Assembly (NCBI GenBank): GCA_004565275.1
Contig: SDOX01000110.1
Coordinates: 62,246 to 126,245 of the forward strand
Length of the DNA stretch: 64,000 nucleotides
Source: Nannochloropsis salina CCMP1776
Lineage: Eukaryota; Sar; Eustigmatophyceae; Eustigmatales; Monodopsidaceae
Direction: 5' to 3'
Numbering within the stretch: position 1 is the stretch's first letter; every line of letters begins with the position of its first letter. The notes beneath the pieces are model-generated. The model did no database searches, was not told where the DNA came from, and worked only from the letters and a program-made list of their open reading frames with translations. The translations under genes and the position numbers were made by a program. Positions 58,701-64,000 of the stretch are shown here, in pieces.

Positions 58701-59690
58701 GGATTTGCCTTCTCATTATGTCGCCTGTATATGGAGTTTAGGTGGAGACAGGGCCGACGAATACTTCAACTGCACGCAGCATGTGGCAGGCATCACCGAC
58801 ACGCGCTTTCAGGTAAGACACGCACGAAATACAGGCCTTGCACGTTGGAGCAATCGATCTTGTATGCATGCAAAAGTCCTTGAAATATACATCAGAGGGG
58901 GCTATTTTTCCACCTCTAGGGCAATGCGCGTGAGGGAGGACGGGGGCGCCCAACAAGTCAAAGTGTGGAATCGAGAGACTTTAGGTTTTCTGGGTGAGTA
59001 GGTAGAATTACTCATCTCCCTTCATCGTTCCCTTTCATCCTGATTTTGCGTACCTGTAGGCGCTAATGCCCGACCCTTTGCATTGGCTGGGCGTGACCAG
59101 AATCCATAGGTTCATCTCCATGTCAGATATGAAGGTCAGCCACCGGGGGGTGGGGGCGAAATTGTGATGATGTTTCAATTGGGCGAAAGCAAGGATGTTA
59201 CGAGGACGCCCATGGCTCAAGGGGAAGTACGCCGCATTCCCGAGCATGCGTTGCTTACGGCGCGCATGTACCATCCTCTCGCCCCCTTCCTCTGCGTTCT
59301 CGCTCACGGATGACCGTCGGACAAGCAGTCCTCAGTATTGAGCGCGTCGTGTTCCTGACCTCTTCCCCCCTTCCCACAGTATGAGGCTATCACCAAGAGC
59401 GGGATCAGCATCGATGAGCGCGTCCCCATCCCTCCAGGGCTCGTGCCGAAGGATGCTGGCGTGGAGATCGCCGCCAAGGTAAAGAGCAGCAAAATGAAGC
59501 CTCCTTTTAACCTTACGTACAACCTTCTTGGACCAAACGCCTCGCCGGCAATAGCTTGAAAGTTTACCTCGTGTGCCCTTTTTGTCTATGTAAAATTTAG
59601 GTGTTTGCAGGCTACGATGGCGGAAGCGCCTACACGGTGCCCACTAAGGAAGACCTTTCGAAAGTCAAGGGCAGGGCCTTCATCTCTTAG
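55706..59690 (+). CDS. GTP_CH_N plus GTP cyclohydrolase II protein (Urc1-like)
   Basis: Family links GTP cyclohydrolase II chemistry to uracil catabolism (Urc1 in yeasts). Seventeen exons: 55706-55751, 55944-56038, 56142-56204, 56330-56374, 56447-56541, 56756-56807, 56933-56995, 57133-57162, 57305-57376, 57574-57708, 57898-58006, 58138-58233, 58393-58479, 58742-58812, 59059-59133, 59380-59478, 59601-59690. Phases agree, giving 440 residues. N-terminal domain: YTLTTHDQQFGSDPIPMKWG, RGPIVATTRHQSQRNAIGAH, HHKIVAMDPFGHV, GFDIRPTIAVTKAHIEL, AAIEPVWYLPAVAERF. Cyclohydrolase part: VFLPPIGGSTVYIFGD, then VHDECNGSDVFGSDICTCRP with the three zinc cysteines of the RibA family in place, IVYYRKEGRALGEVTKYLVY, DPLHWLGVTRIHRFISMSDM. 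The C-terminus is complete (KVKGRAFIS). The start is the ATG that yields the correct phase into exon 2. The model looks intact. Whether it feeds riboflavin or pyrimidine breakdown cannot be told from sequence. Confidence 0.93.
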
Positions 59691-60632
59691 CTGGCGCACT
59701 CATTTCAATCTAGGCATGGGCGCATGCACCTTCCCCGAGACGGGGCTTGACGCGTCGGAGCTGCATATATTTAGAAAGCCATTCATCGCACGATGTTGTT
59801 CGTGCACTGCTCGTAGTGAAGGGCTGGTGGAGTTGGAAGCAGCACTAAAAAGGCACGATTTGGGTACAAGGCTGTATATCTTGAAACGATCTTCCGAGTG
59901 CGATATTTCGTAGGACCTTATGTGTTCGATAGTCATGGAAAAAAGAATTTGAAAGTTTTTCTTCGTTCGAATGACTGCTTAGCCAACACGTTTGTGCAAT
60001 GCGGGAGATAATACAAAGCAGCTATGATGCAGTTGGTGAAAGCACACAAAAGGATAGTTTGAAGGAAAGAGAACAGTACCGAACATGAGCTCTGATTGTT
60101 CGATGTAATGTAATCATCGCGATACCTATGGCAACATGAGGGGAAACTTAGTCTGCTAAGCTGAAGAGGCAGCGGCGTATAATTTCACGTTATCTTTCTT
60201 TTTTCCCTGCTTCGTTCGAAGAAAAACTTTTTCAAAACATCTAGGACTGCTTGTAAAGCTTTCAAAGCTCTCAAGTGGTGTACATAACGAGGTACAGGGT
60301 TTTCAGAGCCACATTCCTCGTAGATCTCTAACCTCCCCACTTCTCAGGCTGGAGTGAGCGAGCATAGAGCCCGCCCCTGGTTTATACAAATTCGCCTTTG
60401 AGCACTAGTACACCGCGTTTATATACGCTGGCATGTATGTACGACAGTTATGCGTAGGAGGCAAGCCTTGAAGTGCAAGTCTAAAAAGCCTTCCTCCGCC
60501 TAGCCCCCTGCATCGAATACTGCACAAAGCGCCATCATTTCCTTCACACCGCAAGCACAGTCCTGTGTCAGGTAACTCAGATTACAATATGCACCTAACC
60601 ACAGGGCCTGATCGTGCTACAGTATCCCAGAA
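59691..60632. other. Intergenic, no gene recognised
   Basis: Stops in all frames. It carries the 3' end of the cyclohydrolase-like gene and the promoter of the ankyrin gene. Confidence 0.5.
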
Positions 60633-62203
60633 ATGAGCGTGGAGGAGATATTTCAGCTAATTCAGTGCCGCGGAAGCGTCACTCAGGAAAAAAAAGAGGT
60701 GGACTTGGGGCGCTTGCGTGTGCTTCTGAGTCAAAACAAGGTGAGCAGCAAGCTGAAACAGAAAAATGGACTGGAGGCCTGTGTATGGTACAAGGGTTTG
60801 CTCAACAGGGACTCGTAGAGCGATTTTGAGGCGCATTTGCTGGAGTTCATTGTTTTTTAAGCACCAACACTGCGTCACGGCACGGAGTACTCGACCCTCT
60901 TTCTCCTTTGGTTTCTGGTACCTACCAGGCTCTCGTTCAGGCAAAAGGGAGAATGGATGAGGAGACACCTTTGCACGTAGCAGCTGCAGAGGTAAGGACT
61001 CGTCTTATGGTACATCGGGATAGATTGGTCAGGTGGGCACCAAAAAGAATGCCCTACGCGGTGATGAAGAGGACGAGGAGACGCTAAGGATGGACGCCCT
61101 GTCCCCCGTGTCCCGGCCTGAATACGCCTTCAGAGTTTAGGAAAGATTGGTTTTGATCTGCTCTCTCCCCTGCCATCCAGGGGGTCTTGGAGGCCGTCCG
61201 CTTGCTCCTGCAAGCAGGGGCGTCGCCCGCGGCTGTCGACAAGGCGGGCTACACGCCCTTGCACTGGGCCGCGGGGAAAGGCCATGAGAAGGTGGTGGAG
61301 GTAAGGCGGTCGCAAACAGGGTCCATCTCGGTGCCTGTGTCTCGGATCTACCCGACTTACCCCAGCCCGAGCCCTGAATGTGCCTGAGCAAGAGGGCCTC
61401 TTCCGACATCCTTCAATCCAGTCCTCAGAGCCCCCTTTTCCCACCTTCATTTCCATTCCATGTTTCCTACTTGACGTCTTTCCACCAGGAGCTCTTGAAG
61501 CACAATGCCGACGCCAACGCCACGGACAAGAACGGACTCACACCTCTTCATCGGGCCGCCTACTGGTGAGGACTCAGGAAAGCGAACGCAGGTCATGCGA
61601 GCGGCCTTGCTCCTCTCGTGATCCTGAGAGGCCGTGAATTAAGCCGATTGGCGAGAAGCATCTACCGTTGAGACGCCAATCTGCCGTGGTGGTCCCATTT
61701 GTTGGGCTTCTTTCTGACAAATGAGGCCCCGAGAGAGGGGGCAAGCCGCGTTCTCATGACAAACTGCCTCCTCCTTGTCTCTCCACGCGCTCCCCCCACC
61801 CACCTTTCAGGGGTCAAACAGCGTGCATTAAGGAGCTGCTGTACAAGGGGGGGGCCGATGCCAATGTCCAGGACCACTTGCAGCACACGCCTTTCATGAT
61901 GGCGGCCTGGTTTGGAAAGATCGATAGCGCGCGCGAGATCTTCGAGAAGGTGGGAGCCTTTGCCGGGAGGGAGGAGACGCATCCGCTGGCCCGCGCTGTG
62001 GGCGATGCAGGGCCCATATTGGTGGCATTTCTTGTTTTGTTTACCTCCCTCTCACGATCCCACAGATGAAGTCGAATGACATTCAGCTTCCTAACGTATG
62101 GGGCCTCACTCCTTTGGAGTGGGCGAGGCAGAGTAATAGGTCTGAAGTGGCGGCTTTCATCGAACGCCGGTACAGAAAGCTAGGCCTGCCGATCGAGCGG
62201 TGA
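60633..62203 (+). CDS. Small ankyrin-repeat protein
   Basis: Protein-protein interaction module, 214 residues. Exons: 60633-60740, 60929-60991, 61181-61300, 61489-61565, 61811-61949, 62066-62203. Phases agree. Five ankyrin repeats: MDEETPLHVAAAEGVLEAVR, DKAGYTPLHWAAGKGHEKVV, DKNGLTPLHRAAYWGQTACI, DHLQHTPFMMAAWFGKIDSA, NVWGLTPLEWARQSNRSEVA. Introns fall once per repeat, so each repeat is close to one exon. The N-terminal 36 residues (SVEEIFQLIQCRG) are helical and precede the repeats. Length and organisation resemble gankyrin-like or generic ankyrin proteins, but no specific partner can be named. Confidence 0.9.
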
Positions 62204-62856
62204 GAAGAAAGGACAGGGGGCGCCTTGGTTCTCCCTTTCTCCTCTTCTACCTCTCCATTGGCATGGACCCGACATATCAAACTCTCGTGACGCGGAAGGG
62301 CTGACATCTTCGTCCGATTTCTGTCGTACATCTCCCCTCGTTCCGCATCTCGCGCTCGCCTCCCCTCTAGCCTTATGTAGATTGCATATTCCTCAGTCTC
62401 TCCCGCATTCCTCCCTGCCAAAAATCCAGAGTTCAACCTGGCTCAAGCAATCGATCCTCCGTCCCGCCCTCCCCATCTCCCTCGCATTCGGCGGCCATTT
62501 CTCCATTCGTTGGGTCCAGCACTCCAACAACAGCGACGCTCGGCGGTGCCTCCAGCCAAGGAGAAGGCGGGCGCGCGTCATCGCCGTCAGGACAGAGAGA
62601 CGGACGGGAGGAGAGGCCTGGTAGTCAGGTCTTGCGATGTTGATCACTTAACGCAAGTGCCGTGTTGGATACATATGTAGACATTAACTGAAGGCCAAGA
62701 AACGAACACAGGCTTTTCATTTGTCCGATGGAGAGATTGGTCGGTTTTCAATAGTGAGGTCGCCACCTATTACGCTCTTTTCTTTTTCATTCAAGGCTAT
62801 TTCGCCCTTAAATGATGCTATAAGGTAGCCATCTTCGCGCCCTCCATGGCCACTGA
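62204..62856. other. Intergenic between the ankyrin gene and the repeat array
   Basis: No gene seen. Base composition changes at about 62640, becoming AT-richer before the array begins. Confidence 0.5.
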
Positions 62857-62871
62857 CCCTAACCCTAACCC
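62857..62871. repeat. Interstitial telomere-like motif
   Basis: CCCTAACCCTAACCC, two and a half units of the TTAGGG-type telomere repeat. Homology to the other array units begins exactly at its last two bases. Confidence 0.7.
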
Positions 62872-64000
62872 ACGAAGCCCCTGTCCTCGATGGTGGTCCC
62901 ATCGTGTGTACATGTTTCGTCCAGGGTCGCCATGCGATGCTCCATCTGACGCATCCTGGCCGACTACCCATCCCATCATGCACAGAAGCTTGCCGCCGTG
63001 GTTGCGGGAGGCTCCATCTGGACATCGACCAACTCGGGCGTCAGCTGGATCGAGCGAACGGACGCTGGTTCCCGTCAGTGGCAGTCGATCGCGTCCTCGT
63101 CGAATGGCACGGTACGTGTTTGGATGCAGGCCATGACACAAGGTCCACGAAGCCCCTGTCCTCGATGGTGGTCCCATCGTGTGTACATGTTTCGTCCAGG
63201 GTCGCCATGCGATGCTCGATCTGACGCATCCTGGTCGACTACCCATCCCATCATGCACAGAAGCTTGCCGCCGTGGTCATTCCGGGCTACATCTATACCT
63301 CCACCGACGCGGGCGTCTCCTGGACGGAGCGATTAGACGATGACTCACGCGTCTGGCGATCGATCGCGTCCTCGTCGGATGGCACGGTACGTGTTTGGAT
63401 GCAGGCCATTTCGCAAGGTGCACGATGCCCGTGTTCTCGATGGTGGTCCCATCGTTTGTGCATGTCTCGTCCAGGGTCCGCATGCGATGCTCGATCTGAC
63501 GCATCCTGTTCGACATCATATCCCATCATGCACAGAAACTTGCCGCTGTGGAGACTACTACTCAATCTGGCACGCGAGGCTCCATCTGGACATCGACCAA
63601 CTCAGGCGTCAGCTGGATGGAGCAAACCGACGCTGGCCAAAGTTATTGGGCGTCGATCGCGTCCTCGTCGGATGGCACGGTACGTGGTTGGATGCAGGCC
63701 ATTACACAAGGTGCACCATGCCCCTTTCCTCGAAGGTCCCATCGTGTGGGCATGTGTTGTCCACGATCGCCATGCGATGCTCGATCTGACACATCCTGGT
63801 CGACTACCCATTCCCATCATGCACAGAAGCTTGCCGCCGTGGTGTTTGGAGGCGATATCTTCGCGTCGACGGACTCGGGCTCCAGCTGGACGGACTATTC
63901 CGCCTTTGGTGACCGTAGCTGGGTCGATTGCGTCCTCGTCGGATGGCATGGTACGTGTTTGGATGCTTTCCATTTCACAATGTGCACGATGCCACTGTCC
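62870..64000 (+). repeat. Tandem array of exon-plus-intron units (about 275-290 bases each)
   Basis: Four units are visible, the first lacking the 5' part of its intron. Introns: 62870-62985 (partial), 63112-63260, 63387-63535, 63680-63826. Exons: 62986-63111, 63261-63386, 63536-63679, 63827-63950. Introns are about as similar between units as exons, so whole units were duplicated recently or are kept alike by gene conversion. The array runs off the window end, where a fifth intron begins at 63951. Confidence 0.9.
62986..64000 (+). CDS. BNR/Asp-box-like repeat protein, partial, one repeat per exon
   Basis: Each exon starts KLAAV, contains a core such as IWTSTNSGVSW or IYTSTDAGVSW, and ends SIASSSNGT or SIASSSDGT. 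The S-T-(D/N)-x-G-x-x-W core is the Asp-box of BNR beta-propellers. Exon lengths are 126, 126, 144 and 124 bases. The first three are multiples of three with phase-0 introns on both sides, so units can be gained or lost without breaking frame. The fourth (63827-63950) has a net loss of two bases after its Asp-box and leaves the frame, so either a different splice is used or this copy is decaying. No start codon or signal peptide is visible: the 5' side is cut inside an intron-like sequence at 62870. It may therefore be a 5'-truncated gene copy. The 3' part lies outside the window. Confidence 0.7.

Noticed and set aside
62846-63136. Open frame starting ATG-GCC-ACT at the telomere-like motif and running through the first array unit
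   Set aside because: It reads intron sequence and the exon in a wrong frame. It is repeated only because the units are repeated. The KLAAV frame with phase-0 splice sites explains the data better.
62870-64000. CRISPR-like array at the right end
   Set aside because: The repeats are whole exon-intron units of about 280 bases with splice sites, in a eukaryotic genome. There are no short direct repeats with unique spacers.
1-64000. tRNA, rRNA, CRISPR or bacterial operon features
   Set aside because: No cloverleaf-like or rRNA-like segment was recognised by eye, and the genome is eukaryotic. A tRNAscan or Rfam search would be needed to exclude small RNAs.

Overview
This is nuclear DNA of a eukaryote, most likely a flagellate-lineage stramenopile alga (ochrophyte). 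Genes are dense and intron-rich with GT..AG introns. Many introns are filled with (CCCT)n or (GGGA)n tracts. The gene set includes IFT52 (cilia), a septin with a C-terminal membrane anchor, a MYB of the SHAQKYF class, and a 7TM receptor next to an inositol-polyphosphate 5-phosphatase. A short TTAGGG-type motif is also present. The assignment to stramenopiles is inference; IFT52 argues against a lineage that has lost flagella.

Layout. 1.3-4.1 kb (+): MOCS3/UBA4 (E1-like plus rhodanese). 4.6-8.1 kb (-): septin. 8-16.7 kb: AT-richer, gene-poor block with an FkbM-type methyltransferase (-), a type II membrane glycosyltransferase-like gene (-) and an inverted, broken copy of the 3' end of the latter. 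16.8-19.8 kb (+): IFT52. 20.3-28.6 kb (-): inositol-polyphosphate 5-phosphatase with about 22 exons. 28.9-33.3 kb (-): GPCR-like 7TM protein, directly upstream of and possibly fused to the phosphatase. 33.3-38.5 kb: second AT-richer block with an intronless TylF-type methyltransferase (-). 38.6-42.5 kb (+): helical-repeat protein, probably organellar RNA-binding. 43.2-45.9 kb (-): alkaline-ceramidase family enzyme. 45.9-48.6 kb: no recognisable gene. 48.6-53.0 kb (+): PRPP synthetase. 53.8-54.7 kb (-): MYB. 55.7-59.7 kb (+): GTP_CH_N/GTP-cyclohydrolase-II protein (Urc1-like), 17 exons. 60.6-62.2 kb (+): ankyrin protein. 62.87 kb to the end (+): tandem array of exon-plus-intron units encoding BNR/Asp-box-like repeats, starting abruptly at a CCCTAA motif.

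No operons are expected. Functional links by inference: the receptor and phosphatase would form a phosphoinositide signalling unit; MOCS3 serves molybdenum cofactor and tRNA thiolation; PRPP synthetase and the Urc1-like enzyme belong to nucleotide metabolism; the FkbM, TylF and glycosyltransferase-like genes look like Golgi enzymes that modify glycans. For most multi-exon models I checked that intron phases add up and leave one open frame. Starts and tails that could not be fixed are flagged.
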